Positions 28,522 through 36,946 of a stretch of 64,000 bases of DNA are shown one piece after another. Both the position numbers and the translations under genes were made by a program. The DNA is taken from NCBI RefSeq assembly GCF_003952365.1, contig NZ_CP034443.1, forward strand, positions 1,543,001 to 1,607,000. Direction: 5' to 3'. The notes under the pieces are model-generated. The model did no database searches. It saw only the letters and a list, made by a program, of their open reading frames with translations, and had not been told where the DNA came from. Numbering within the stretch: the first letter of the stretch is position 1; the number at the start of each line of letters is the position of its first letter. Source of the stretch: Mesorhizobium sp. M9A.F.Ca.ET.002.03.1.2 (GTDB lineage Bacteria; Pseudomonadota; Alphaproteobacteria; Rhizobiales; Rhizobiaceae).

Positions 28522-30473
28522 ATGTCTTCAGCCAAGCATGTTTTCCGCAACACGGCGGCGACTGTTGCCCTGATCGCAGCGGCGCTCGCCACCACGCCGG
28601 CCGTCGCCAAGCAGGCCAACATCAAGTCAATGTCGTTCCACACCGAAAGCGCCAACACGACGATCCATGTCGGCTCGAGCGACAAGCAAAAATGGGACAC
28701 GCTGAAAAGCGGCAATGTCCAGTTCTGGGGCCACATGAAGCTCAACACGCGGTGGCCAGGCTATGTTCAGGACGTCGGCGTATCGCTCGGCGTTTGCGGG
28801 CCAGGCCAGTGCGGCGTGTTCCCGCCGATCTGGAGCGCGTCACCTGTCAGCCGCGACTACGATCACCAGGAGAATTTCTCCTTCGATCCTTCCATCATAC
28901 CGCAGTCGTCGGACACCGGCATCGCCGTCGTGCCTTATGGCGACCAGATCATCAGCAAGTGCAACCAGCACCTCCAGGCCGATGGACCGACGAAGTCTTA
29001 TTCGTTCACGCATACCTTCCATGCGAGCTTCTCGGCCCTTACCGACACAGCGCTCGACATGGACAATGCTGTCAGCGAGGCACAGGGCGGCAGCTGGCCC
29101 CATCCGCTTTACGACTCGCACTATGCCGAACACGGTTCGTTCGACGTCCAGGTCGTCTGCGACCCGGTGATCAAGCCGAAGGTTCAGGACATCGCCAACG
29201 ATTTCGGCGAATTCGACGTGGAGAACGTCAAGCTGTTCCTGACCACCTACCAGTCGAACCAGGCCGGCTCGACGCCCGGCACTGTCTGCCCTTCGTTGAA
29301 GGTCACGAGCCGGGCGCAAGCCAACCAGGCCGGACCGGTTTCGATGCGCATCTGGCGGCAGAAGAACGCTGGGCCGATCACGTCCGAGGTGCAGCAGGCG
29401 TGGGCGTCATACGACGCGACCAAGAATGGCTATTTCGCCACCTACGATAAATGGGAGGATGTCGGCGCCACCGCCTATTTCCAGTACAAGACCGGGATCA
29501 TCGGCAATGGTCCGTTCGAGCCCTTTGACGGCTGGAAGGACATCACTGTCCACTGCACCGGTGCAGGCGGTGGCGGCTTCACCGACGCCCTCAGGACAAC
29601 CCCGACATCCCGCCGGCACATTCGGACTGGCAGGGCGAGGTCACTGTGTCCGACAGCGCTGGGTTCAAAAAACTCTGCCCGCGCAAGGGCCAGGTGGCGT
29701 TCGAGGTCGAGCGCGATGCGCCGGGTGCGTTTCACTACCGCATCAGCTGCTCGAACGGCGCGTTCTTCACGGGAACCACGGCCGCCTTCAACAATGGCGG
29801 GGTGTTCAAGGCGAGCGCTGCACATGAACTCAACATCGTCAGGACCCGCTCGATCCAGTGCACCCTGCAGGAGATCAAGCAGAATGGCGCGATCGCCACC
29901 ATTGACAACGACGGCGAGGATTTCACCTGCATCAAGCGCAATTTCGACCCGAAAGCCGACGATCTAGTGGTCGATACGCGACCCAATCCCGGTAAACCGC
30001 AACCTCCACCGGTCGTCATCGATGCCGGCCGCACATGCCTGCCGAGCCAGAGGCTGATCCACGGCAAATGCGTCGACAGGCCGCTCGTGGCTGCCTGCCG
30101 CAGCACCGAAAAACTCGTCAACGGCAGGTGCATTGGCGTCAGCATCCACTGCCTGCCCGGTTACCATCAAGTGGGCCTGAAATGCGTCCGCAATGCGGTG
30201 ATCGCCGACAGGTGCAAGCGCAACGAACAGCGCATCAACGGGAGATGTGTGCGCAAGCCTCCCATCATTATCGACTGCAAGCGCGGCTACCATCTGGTCG
30301 GCAAGGCATGCGTGAAGAACCCGGTGATCATCACCGCCTGTCGGGCAACCGAAAAACTGGTGCGCGGACATTGCGTGCCCAAGCCACCCGTGAAGGAGCT
30401 CAAGGTGCAGAAAATGAAGCAAGGCAAGGTCTTTCTGCCACGACTGGCCAGGCCGCGACATCCGGTGAACTGA
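28522..30473 (+). pseudogene. Exported protein with C-x10-C repeats, frameshifted
   Basis: This is protein 3 of the cluster. ATG 28522 follows an ideal AGGAGAG ribosome site. The signal peptide is about residues 1-29 (ATTPAVA-KQ). The body (about 30-355) is not recognised. It has few cysteines in pairs, including SLGVCGPGQCGVFPP and a GFTDAL segment before the break. Near 29592 one base seems missing (GCCCTCAGG; a C before the AG would restore ALQDNPDIPPAHSDW). The other frame then runs through LCPRKGQVAFEVERDAPG to a stop at 30473. Its end holds six C-x10-C units like those of protein 2. As read, the first frame ends at 29967 with a tail of no sense. Function unknown. Confidence 0.6.
30036..30374 (+). 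repeat. Six tandem C-x10-C modules in exported protein 3
   Basis: The units are CLPSQRLIHGKC, CRSTEKLVNGRC, CLPGYHQVGLKC, CKRNEQRINGRC, CKRGYHLVGKAC and CRATEKLVRGHC. Spacing between cysteines is exactly ten residues in all six, and most units have a Gly two or three residues before the last Cys. Two types alternate (xxTEKLVxGxC and xxGYHxVGxxC), which suggests duplication of a two-unit block. Confidence 0.85.
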
Positions 30474-30492
30474 ATCCGATGCTTGTTTCGAA

Positions 30493-30523
30493 AGAGAGGC
30501 GGCCTGAGCCGCCTCTCTCCTTT
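30493..30523 (+). terminator. Intrinsic terminator after exported protein 3
   Basis: A perfect 11-base stem (AGAGAGGCGGC/GCCGCCTCTCT) with a CTGA loop, followed by CCTTT. It starts 20 bases past the stop codon. Confidence 0.8.
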
Positions 30524-30612
30524 GCGCAGACGAGACGCTGACGCCGGATTCCTGTCGACAAGCAGCGTCGGGGCGATTAGGGCGGGAGCGGGCTCAAGAA
30601 CGGGAAGCGGAC

Positions 30613-31290
30613 ATGGCTCACAAGACCCTGATCGCGCCATCGGTGCTGGCGTCGGATTTCTCGAAGCTCGGCGACGAGGTCGAGGCGGTGGCGGCGGCCG
30701 GCGCCGATTGGATCCATCTCGATGTCATGGACGGCCATTTCGTACCCAACATCACCTTCGGCCCGCCGGTGATCAAGGCGATCCGCAACCGCACCAAGGC
30801 CTTCTTCGACTGCCATCTGATGATCGCGCCGGCCGATCCCTATCTGACGGCCTTCGCCGATGCCGGCTGCGACGGCATGACGGTGCATGCCGAGGCCGGG
30901 CCGCATCTCGACCGTTCGCTGCAGACGATCAGGAATCTCGGCAAGAAGGCCGGCGTGTCGCTCAATCCGGCGACGCCGGAAACGGCAATCGAATATGTGC
31001 TCGACCGGCTCGATCTGATCCTGATCATGACCGTCAATCCGGGATTCGGCGGCCAGGCCTTCATTCCGGAGGTCGTCGACAAGGTGAAGCGTGTGAAGGC
31101 GCTGATCGGCAGCCGGCCGATCCGGATCGAGATCGACGGCGGCATCTCGCCGCAAACAGCACCTTTGGTTACCGCCGCCGGCGCCAGCGTGCTGGTGGCG
31201 GGTGCGGCCATCTTCAAGGGCGGCAGCGTCGAAGCCTATCGGGCGAACATCGAGGCGATCAGGACAGCGGCCGACCGGGTGGCCGGCTGA
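30613..31290 (+). CDS. rpe: Ribulose-phosphate 3-epimerase
   Basis: A 225-residue TIM-barrel enzyme interconverting ribulose-5-phosphate and xylulose-5-phosphate. Metal and catalytic residues are in [13 protein letters not shown] (about 35-47, with His36, Asp38 and Asp41), FDCHLMI (about 66-72, His69) and [10 protein letters not shown] (about 175-184, Asp177). [13 protein letters not shown] (about 142-154) is the phosphate loop. GGAAGCGGAC precedes the ATG. It may serve the pentose phosphate or Calvin pathways; no cbb gene lies nearby, so the housekeeping role is likelier. Confidence 0.95.
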   Translation: MAHKTLIAPSVLASDFSKLGDEVEAVAAAGADWIHLDVMDGHFVPNITFGPPVIKAIRNRTKAFFDCHLMIAPADPYLTAFADAGCDGMTVHAEAGPHLDRSLQTIRNLGKKAGVSLNPATPETAIEYVLDRLDLILIMTVNPGFGGQAFIPEVVDKVKRVKALIGSRPIRIEIDGGISPQTAPLVTAAGASVLVAGAAIFKGGSVEAYRANIEAIRTAADRVAG

Positions 31291-31462
31291 CGCTGCGGCT
31301 GCTGGCGCGATGTCACCAGCACTCGCTGTCTCTTCAGTCGGTCAGGAATTCGTCGGCCAGCGCCGGTGCGCTTGTGCTCATGACATGCGGTCCCATATTC
31401 TCTGTCTCACCCTTATGCCTCTCCGGACCCTCCCGCAGGCTCCTCTTCGACGGTCGGGATCG

Positions 31463-32842
31463 ATGAACCGCAGCCCTTTCTTCGCTGACCTCCTGAACAC
31501 CATAGCCGATCGCGGCCGGATGATGCTGAACCTCGTTCGCGGTGACGAGCCGGTTTCAGTCGACAGCCTGGCTCGTCTGTGCGCCCGTCTGCTTTCCAGC
31601 CAGGGCGAGGCATCGGGTGTCGCCTATGCAAGGGAAATACTCGATCGCTGGCGCACCCTCGACGCCGACGGAAGGTTGGCGTTCCTGCATGTGCTGCGCG
31701 ATCGTTTCGGCACCGATCACGCCAGACTTGCCATAGCGGTGGATGCCTATCGTGCCGCGCCCGACGATCGCACGGCGCTTGCCCTGCACGACGCCGCCGA
31801 GCCGGCCAGGCAGGAGCTTTTGCGCCGCCTGAACCTGGCGCCCGGCGGCATCGAGACCCTGGTGCGCATGCGTGAGGATCTGCTTAGCCGGCTGACTACA
31901 TCGCCTGATCTCGCCATTGTCGATGCCGACTTCACCCATTTGCTTTCGTCGTGGTTCAACCGCGGCTTCCTGGTGCTGCGGCGGATCGACTGGTCGACGC
32001 CGGCCAACATTCTGGAAAAAATCATCCGCTACGAGGCAGTGCACGCCATCCACACCTGGGATGATCTGCGCCGCCGGATCGAGCCCGACGACCGGCTTTG
32101 CTATGCGTTCTTTCATCCGCAGCTCGGCGACGAGCCGCTGATCTTCGTCGAAGTCGCGCTCACCCGGGCGATGCCGACTACGATCGCCGAGCTGCTTGCC
32201 GATGAGCGGCCGCTTGTGCAGCCACGGCAGGCCACGACGGCGGTGTTCTATTCCATCTCCAACTGCCAGGAGGGTTTGCGCGGCATCTCCTTCGGCAATT
32301 TCCTGATCAAGCAGGTGGTCGAGGATCTGCGCCGCGACCTTCCAGGCCTGACCGATTTCGTCACACTGTCCCCGGTGCCGGGCTTTGCTCGCTGGCTGGC
32401 CGAGCGGGCCGGCCCCTCCGCCGCCGAAGTGCTGGACCTCGTCGCCGACGAGGGCTGGCATGCGGACGCCGCCGTGCGCGACCGCGCGGGTCAGGCTCTG
32501 CTTCCTCTTGCTGCACAATATTTCCTCGAAGCCCGCACTGCCTCCGGCAAGGTGATCGACCCCGTCGCGCGGTTCCATCTCGGCAATGGCGCGCGGCTGG
32601 AGCGCATCGACCATCTCGGCGACCTGTCGCCGCGCGCCTTGCGTCAGGCGCATGGCCTGATGGTTAATTATCGCTACAAGCTCGACGATATCGAGAAGAA
32701 CCACGAGCTGTTCGCCGCCAGGAACGATGTGGCGGCCGCACCCGCCGTGCGCCGCCTGCTGCCGAAAGCGGCGAGACCGACCGCGCCGCGGCTTCCGGTG
32801 CCCCGCCCAAGCTCAGGGGATGAGGACAAAAGGGACATATGA
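31463..32842 (+). CDS. matA: Malonyl-CoA decarboxylase
   Basis: A 459-residue protein. The frame is open from 31202, but ATG 31463 gives the known family start before the helical domain. VFYSISNCQEGLRGISFGNFL (split at the Ser-rich loop) at about 256-276, LSPVPGFARWL (about 297-307) and FHLGNGARLERI (about 378-389, with the His-x-Gly-Asn-Gly motif) are signatures. The catalytic Ser and His of the GNAT-like domain lie in these. It converts malonyl-CoA to acetyl-CoA. In rhizobia it usually precedes malonyl-CoA synthetase (matB) and a malonate carrier (matC); here convergent nagA follows, so it stands alone. Confidence 0.9.
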   Translation: MNRSPFFADLLNTIADRGRMMLNLVRGDEPVSVDSLARLCARLLSSQGEASGVAYAREILDRWRTLDADGRLAFLHVLRDRFGTDHARLAIAVDAYRAAPDDRTALALHDAAEPARQELLRRLNLAPGGIETLVRMREDLLSRLTTSPDLAIVDADFTHLLSSWFNRGFLVLRRIDWSTPANILEKIIRYEAVHAIHTWDDLRRRIEPDDRLCYAFFHPQLGDEPLIFVEVALTRAMPTTIAELLADERPLVQPRQATTAVFYSISNCQEGLRGISFGNFLIKQVVEDLRRDLPGLTDFVTLSPVPGFARWLAERAGPSAAEVLDLVADEGWHADAAVRDRAGQALLPLAAQYFLEARTASGKVIDPVARFHLGNGARLERIDHLGDLSPRALRQAHGLMVNYRYKLDDIEKNHELFAARNDVAAAPAVRRLLPKAARPTAPRLPVPRPSSGDEDKRDI

Positions 32843-32883
32843 GCAACCACCCGCTTCAGGCCGTGGGCCGAACGGCTGGCACC

Positions 32884-34062
32884 TCAGGCGCCCTTTGCGA
32901 CACCAGCTCCAAAAACCCTGTCGCCGCCGATCCAGACGCTTTTGACGTCCATATCGTCCGACAGCGAAACGATATTGGCGACGGTGCCGTTGGCGAAGCG
33001 CCCGAGCCGGTGCGACTGGCAGAGCGCCTGCGCCGGATAGAGCGAAGCCATGCGCAGCGCTTCCGACAGGTCCAGTCCGACAATACGGTGGACGAAGCGC
33101 ACGGCGGAGATCATGTCGAGATCGGCGCCCGCCAGCGTCCCGTCGGCCAGCCTCAGGCTGCCGTCCTTGCGGTGGATGGTGCGGCCGTTCAGTGTGAACG
33201 AGGTCATGTCGGTGCCGATCGTCGCCATGGCGTCGGTGACCAGGACGATTCTTCCCGGCCCCTGCTTGGCGCGCAAAGCGATGCCCATGGTGGCGGGATC
33301 GACATGGATGCCGTCTGCGATGATGCCGGCAAACAATCTGCCCGTATCGATGGCGGCACCCGCCAATCCCGGCTCACGATTGCCGATCTGGCTCATGGCG
33401 TTGAACAGATGGGTGACCACCGTGGCACCCGCATCGGCGAACGCGCGCGCCCTGGCGTAGCCGGTGTCGGAATGACCGAGGCTGACAACGACGCCGGCCT
33501 CGACCAGCGCCGAAACCCGGGAGAGTTCGACGGATTCAGGCGCGATGGTGGTCAGCAGCACCGGCAGGGTTTTCCGCGTCGCAATCAGCATCGCCTGGTC
33601 GGCATCCAGCATCGGCCGGATCAATGCCGGATCATGCGCGCCCTTGCGGGCGACCGACAGATGCGGGCCTTCGAGATGCAGGCCCAAAAAGCCAGGCACC
33701 TTTTGCCGCGCGGCCTCAGTCCCCGCCGCAACCGCAGCAGCGGTAATCTCGGGCGTGTCGGTGATCAGCGTCGGCAGCAGCGCTGTCGTACCGAAAGGCG
33801 CGTGCGCCCGGCAGATGGTTTCGATCGAAGCGACATCGGGATGGTCGTTGAGCATGACGCCGCCGCCGCCATTGACTTGCAGGTCGACAAAGCCCGGCAC
33901 GAGCATGCCGCCGCCGGTCTCGATACGCGCGGCACCGGACGGAACGGCGCTGGCGGCAACGATGGCCTCGACGAGACCGTTGTGCACGACAAGGGCGGCA
34001 TCGTCGTGCCAGTCGTCGCCGTCGAATATCCGGGCGCCAGTCAGGGCAAAACGGTCGCTCAT
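32884..34062 (-). CDS. nagA: N-acetylglucosamine-6-phosphate deacetylase
   Basis: A 392-residue amidohydrolase. PGFVDLQVNGGGG (56-68), GLHLEGPHLS (127-136, with the metal-binding Glu131), SLGHSDTGYA (about 191-200), THLFNAMSQI (about 213-222) and VLVTDAMATIG (about 269-279, catalytic Asp) are all in place. It removes acetate from GlcNAc-6-P to give glucosamine-6-P. It is the last gene of a four-gene overlapping operon; its ATG overlaps the stop of the deaminase gene. Confidence 0.95.
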   Translation of the reverse strand: MSDRFALTGARIFDGDDWHDDAALVVHNGLVEAIVAASAVPSGAARIETGGGMLVPGFVDLQVNGGGGVMLNDHPDVASIETICRAHAPFGTTALLPTLITDTPEITAAAVAAGTEAARQKVPGFLGLHLEGPHLSVARKGAHDPALIRPMLDADQAMLIATRKTLPVLLTTIAPESVELSRVSALVEAGVVVSLGHSDTGYARARAFADAGATVVTHLFNAMSQIGNREPGLAGAAIDTGRLFAGIIADGIHVDPATMGIALRAKQGPGRIVLVTDAMATIGTDMTSFTLNGRTIHRKDGSLRLADGTLAGADLDMISAVRFVHRIVGLDLSEALRMASLYPAQALCQSHRLGRFANGTVANIVSLSDDMDVKSVWIGGDRVFGAGVAKGA

Positions 34063-35090
34063 GTGGTTTCCGTCACCTTGCGAAGATTAGGCGGCGCGTC
34101 GGGGTCGAGGCCGCGATGGCGGGCAAAGACCTCGACGAAGCCATAGAAGGACACGATCAGCGCCAGCGGGTCGGTCAGCGGATGGCCGGTGGCGACATGC
34201 GGCAGGCGCGCAGCACTTTTTGCCTTGTCCGAGGTCACAAAGACCGCCGCGCCCTTGGCCGCCAGGCTGTCGGCAGCCTCGGCAACCGACGGCTCGGAAG
34301 CATCGCGGGCGGCAAGCGCCAGCACCGGGAAGCCCGGCCCGACCAGCGCCAGCGGGCCATGCATGACTTCGGCGGCACTATAGGCCTCGGCGTGCATGGC
34401 GCAGGTTTCCTTGAACTTAAGCGCCGCCTCATTGGCGATCGCCGCGGACGGGCCGCGGCCGAGGATGAACAGCGATTTCTGCGTCTCCAGCGTGCCGGCC
34501 AGCGCCATCCAGTCGCAGCCGATCGCCTTGCGAAAATGCTCCGGCAAGCGGGCAAGCGCTGCCAAAAGCTTGTCGTCCCCTGTGCAATGCGCCATCAAGG
34601 CGAGGCCGGCGACCGCCGAATTGACGAAGGTTTTTGTCGCCGCGACGCTGCGCTCCGGCCCGGCCAGAATGTCGATCGCATAGTCCGAAGCCCGCGCCAG
34701 CGGCGAATCGGCGGTGTTGGTGATGGCGACGGTCAGCGAACCGCCGGCCCTTGCCGCTTGTGCCATGGCGACGATGTCCGGGCTCTTGCCCGACTGCGAG
34801 ATGGCCAGGCAGGCGGAACCGTCGAGCCTGAGCCTGGCGCCATAGATCGAAGCGATCGACGGACCGACCGAAGCGACGGCGAGGCCGGCGGTTAGTTCCA
34901 CGGCATATTTCATGAAGGTGGCGGCATGGTCGGAGGACCCGCGCGCTACGGTTACGATGAAATGCGGATCGCGCTCGCGAATACCGCGCCCAGCTTCGGT
35001 CAGCACCGCCGCCGAGCCGTCGAGCAGGCGGGCGGTGGCTTCCGGGATCTCCTCGATCTCGCGCCGCATATGGGTTTTGGTCGCGCTCAT
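34059..35090 (-). CDS. Glucosamine-6-phosphate deaminase, SIS-type (NagB-II)
   Basis: A 343-residue protein of two SIS domains, like the isomerase half of GlmS but without the glutaminase domain. TVARGSSDHAATFMKY (about 47-62) and SQSGKSPDIVAMA (about 93-105) make the first sugar-phosphate site; FILGRGPSAAIANEAALKFKE (split at about 215) the second, with the Glu and Lys of the isomerase. This architecture is that of NagB-II deaminases, which turn glucosamine-6-P into fructose-6-P and ammonia. Its place between nagA and the kinase fits that reaction. Confidence 0.85.
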   Translation of the reverse strand: MSATKTHMRREIEEIPEATARLLDGSAAVLTEAGRGIRERDPHFIVTVARGSSDHAATFMKYAVELTAGLAVASVGPSIASIYGARLRLDGSACLAISQSGKSPDIVAMAQAARAGGSLTVAITNTADSPLARASDYAIDILAGPERSVAATKTFVNSAVAGLALMAHCTGDDKLLAALARLPEHFRKAIGCDWMALAGTLETQKSLFILGRGPSAAIANEAALKFKETCAMHAEAYSAAEVMHGPLALVGPGFPVLALAARDASEPSVAEAADSLAAKGAAVFVTSDKAKSAARLPHVATGHPLTDPLALIVSFYGFVEVFARHRGLDPDAPPNLRKVTETT

Positions 35091-35869
35091 GGCCGGCCCT
35101 CTTCACCCGGCCCGCTCAGCCGGAGTTCGGCAACGAAATCATAGGCGTCGCCCCTGTAGATGGAGCGGGTGAACTCGATCACCTTGCCGCTCGCCAGATA
35201 GGAAATACGCTCGATGTGAAGTCCGGCAATGCCGGGCGGCACTTCGAGCAGGCGCGCATCGCTGTCGCCGAGATTGGCTGCGGAGATGCGCTGCACCGCC
35301 CGAACCGGCCGCAGGCCAGTGGTTTCCAGCGCAGCGTAGAGCGAGGATCCTATTCCTGCCGGATCGGGCAGCACGCTTGCCGACAGCGCCGCGCGCTCGA
35401 TCGCCAGCGGCGTGTCGTTGGCGATGCGCAGGCGCGCCACGCGCGCCACCAATTCGTTCGACGACAGGCCGAGCACCATCATCTCGTCGGGCGAGGGTGC
35501 ATAGAGGCCGCGGTCGAGCCAGGCCGAACGCACGACCATGCCGCGCCGCGCCATGTCCTCGGTGAAGGATGTGAGCCGCGACAGCGACTGCTCGACACGC
35601 TCCATGCGCGGCGCGACGAAGGTGCCGGAGCCGTGGCGCTGGACGAGGATGCCGCCCTTGACCAGATCCTGCACCGCCTTGCGCACGGTGACGCGCGAAA
35701 TGTCGGCCTTGATGGCGATGTCACGCTCGGAAGGCAGTGCATCGCCCGGTCCGATCAGGCCGCGATTGACCGCGTCCTCGATGCTCTTCCTCAGCTGCAA
35801 ATAGAGCGGCGCGCCGCTTTGCGACGACTGTTTCAGCGTGGCGAAGATCTGGTCGGCGTCCTCGCTCAT
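35087..35869 (-). CDS. GntR/HutC-family transcriptional regulator
   Basis: A 260-residue protein. I take ATG 35869, which overlaps the kinase stop. The winged helix is about residues 20-90 (LYLQLRKSIEDAVNRGLIG, ALPSERDIAIKADISRVTVRKA) and the UTRA ligand-binding domain about 110-250. HutC-type regulators of amino-sugar genes respond to phosphorylated amino sugars. Being inside the operon it should regulate both this operon and the divergent murQ operon, through the repeated TGGTATT sites at 36771-36789 and 36905-36922. Confidence 0.88.
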   Translation of the reverse strand: MSEDADQIFATLKQSSQSGAPLYLQLRKSIEDAVNRGLIGPGDALPSERDIAIKADISRVTVRKAVQDLVKGGILVQRHGSGTFVAPRMERVEQSLSRLTSFTEDMARRGMVVRSAWLDRGLYAPSPDEMMVLGLSSNELVARVARLRIANDTPLAIERAALSASVLPDPAGIGSSLYAALETTGLRPVRAVQRISAANLGDSDARLLEVPPGIAGLHIERISYLASGKVIEFTRSIYRGDAYDFVAELRLSGPGEEGRP

Positions 35870-36747
35870 CGCGCCGCCTCCGCCGATCTGGCAAAAATGC
35901 GAACCGCCATCTGCACCGCGCCGCCCAGCGCGTCGTCGAGCGGCGGTTTCAGCAGCGCCCGGTAGCGCGCCGACAGGCGCGGCGCGTAGAGCGGCGCCAG
36001 CCCGCCGAGCAGGCACAGCGGATCGCCGTCGCGAGGATCGAGCACGCCAAGCGCTGCCTCGACATCGGCGACCGCCCTGTCCAGTATCCAGTTGGCGACA
36101 ACGTCGCCCTTCTCGGCATGCTCGAAGACTTTTGGCGCGAAGCCGCCGAAATCGCCGGGCTTGGCGCTGGTGGTGAATTCGACCAAATCCTCGGGATTGT
36201 TGCGGAAGATGGCCAGCATGGCCTCAGTCAGCGGCGAAGCTTCGCGGATGCCGTCATAGGCAAGCAGCGTCTGCTCCAGCAGGTCGCGGCCGATGCGGGC
36301 GCCGCTGCCTTGGTCTCCGACCTGGAAGCCCCAGCCTCCGATGGCGCGCGATTTGCCGTTCCTGCGCGCCATATAGGCGGTGCCGGTGCCGAGAATGACC
36401 ATGGCGCCGTCGCCGGAGCCGACCGCGCCTTCCAGCGCGATCTCGGCGTCGGTTTCGACGCGGCTTTGGCTGAACGGCAGGATCGCTTCGAGCTGCTGCC
36501 TGTAGGTGCCGACATTGGCGCCGGCAAGGCCAAGGATGGCGGGCGTCTGCGGGATCAGTTCGGGATCCTGCGCGGCGGCGACAAAGGCCTGTCGCGCTGC
36601 ATCGACGATGTTGGCCCTGGCGCCGGTGAGATCGGTGCGGATGTTGGCGGCGCCGCTCTTGGCGCGGCCGACAATGGTGCCGTCCGCTGCTGCAAGGGCT
36701 GCCCTGCAACTGGTGCCGCCGCCATCGATGCCAAGCACGAAATTCAC
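35866..36747 (-). CDS. BadF/BadG-type amino-sugar kinase
   Basis: A 293-residue ASKHA kinase. GTG 36747 is preceded by GGAGGAGAAAT at a good distance and gives the family start NFVLGIDGGGTSCRAAL. GLAGANVGTYR (about 87-97), DAEIALEGAVGSGDGAMVILGTG (split) at about 114-136, and GGWGFQVGDQGSGARIGRDL (about 148-167) are typical of the BadF/BadG family that includes eukaryotic GlcNAc kinase and clostridial MurK. With murQ across the promoter region, it is a good candidate for phosphorylating MurNAc and/or GlcNAc after import by the ABC system. Confidence 0.85.
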   Translation of the reverse strand: MNFVLGIDGGGTSCRAALAAADGTIVGRAKSGAANIRTDLTGARANIVDAARQAFVAAAQDPELIPQTPAILGLAGANVGTYRQQLEAILPFSQSRVETDAEIALEGAVGSGDGAMVILGTGTAYMARRNGKSRAIGGWGFQVGDQGSGARIGRDLLEQTLLAYDGIREASPLTEAMLAIFRNNPEDLVEFTTSAKPGDFGGFAPKVFEHAEKGDVVANWILDRAVADVEAALGVLDPRDGDPLCLLGGLAPLYAPRLSARYRALLKPPLDDALGGAVQMAVRIFARSAEAAR

Positions 36748-36770
36748 GCGATTTCTCCTCCGGGCGGATA

Positions 36771-36789
36771 ATACCAATAAAATACCAAT
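36771..36789 (-). promoter_or_regulatory. Tandem operator before the kinase operon
   Basis: On the plus strand ATACCAAT occurs at 36771-36778 and again at 36782-36789, an exact 11-base period. On the minus strand this reads as two TTGGTAT units heading toward the kinase gene 24 bases away. The same pair, in the opposite direction, stands before murQ. TGGTAT is a usual half-site of HutC-type GntR proteins. Confidence 0.65.
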
Positions 36790-36904
36790 AGCCAAGGGTT
36801 AATTTCAGTTTCAAAAAGATTAAGCCGTATTTTATTGAAAAACCTGCGCATTTTGCCAATCGGTCGCTTCCGACACAACGAATTCGTTAATGCGTGTGGA
36901 CAAG

Positions 36905-36922
36905 TGGTATTTTTTTGGTATT
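36905..36922 (+). promoter_or_regulatory. Tandem operator before the murQ operon
   Basis: TGGTATT at 36905-36911 and again at 36916-36922, with an 11-base period, 25 bases before murQ. It mirrors the pair at 36771-36789, so each divergent gene has its own copy. The 115 bases between the two pairs are AT-richer than the surroundings and should hold both promoters. Confidence 0.65.
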
Positions 36923-36946
36923 GTTTTCTGGATTGGAGGAAAGCGG

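Noticed and set aside
24365-29660. Programmed -1 frameshifting in exported proteins 1 and 3.
   Set aside because: Neither break has a slippery heptamer of the X XXY YYZ kind in frame, nor a clear downstream pseudoknot. A lost base is the simpler reading.
27687-30374. The cysteine repeat arrays as a CRISPR-like or simple DNA repeat.
   Set aside because: The DNA units are diverged, of uneven length and in frame; they are protein repeats.
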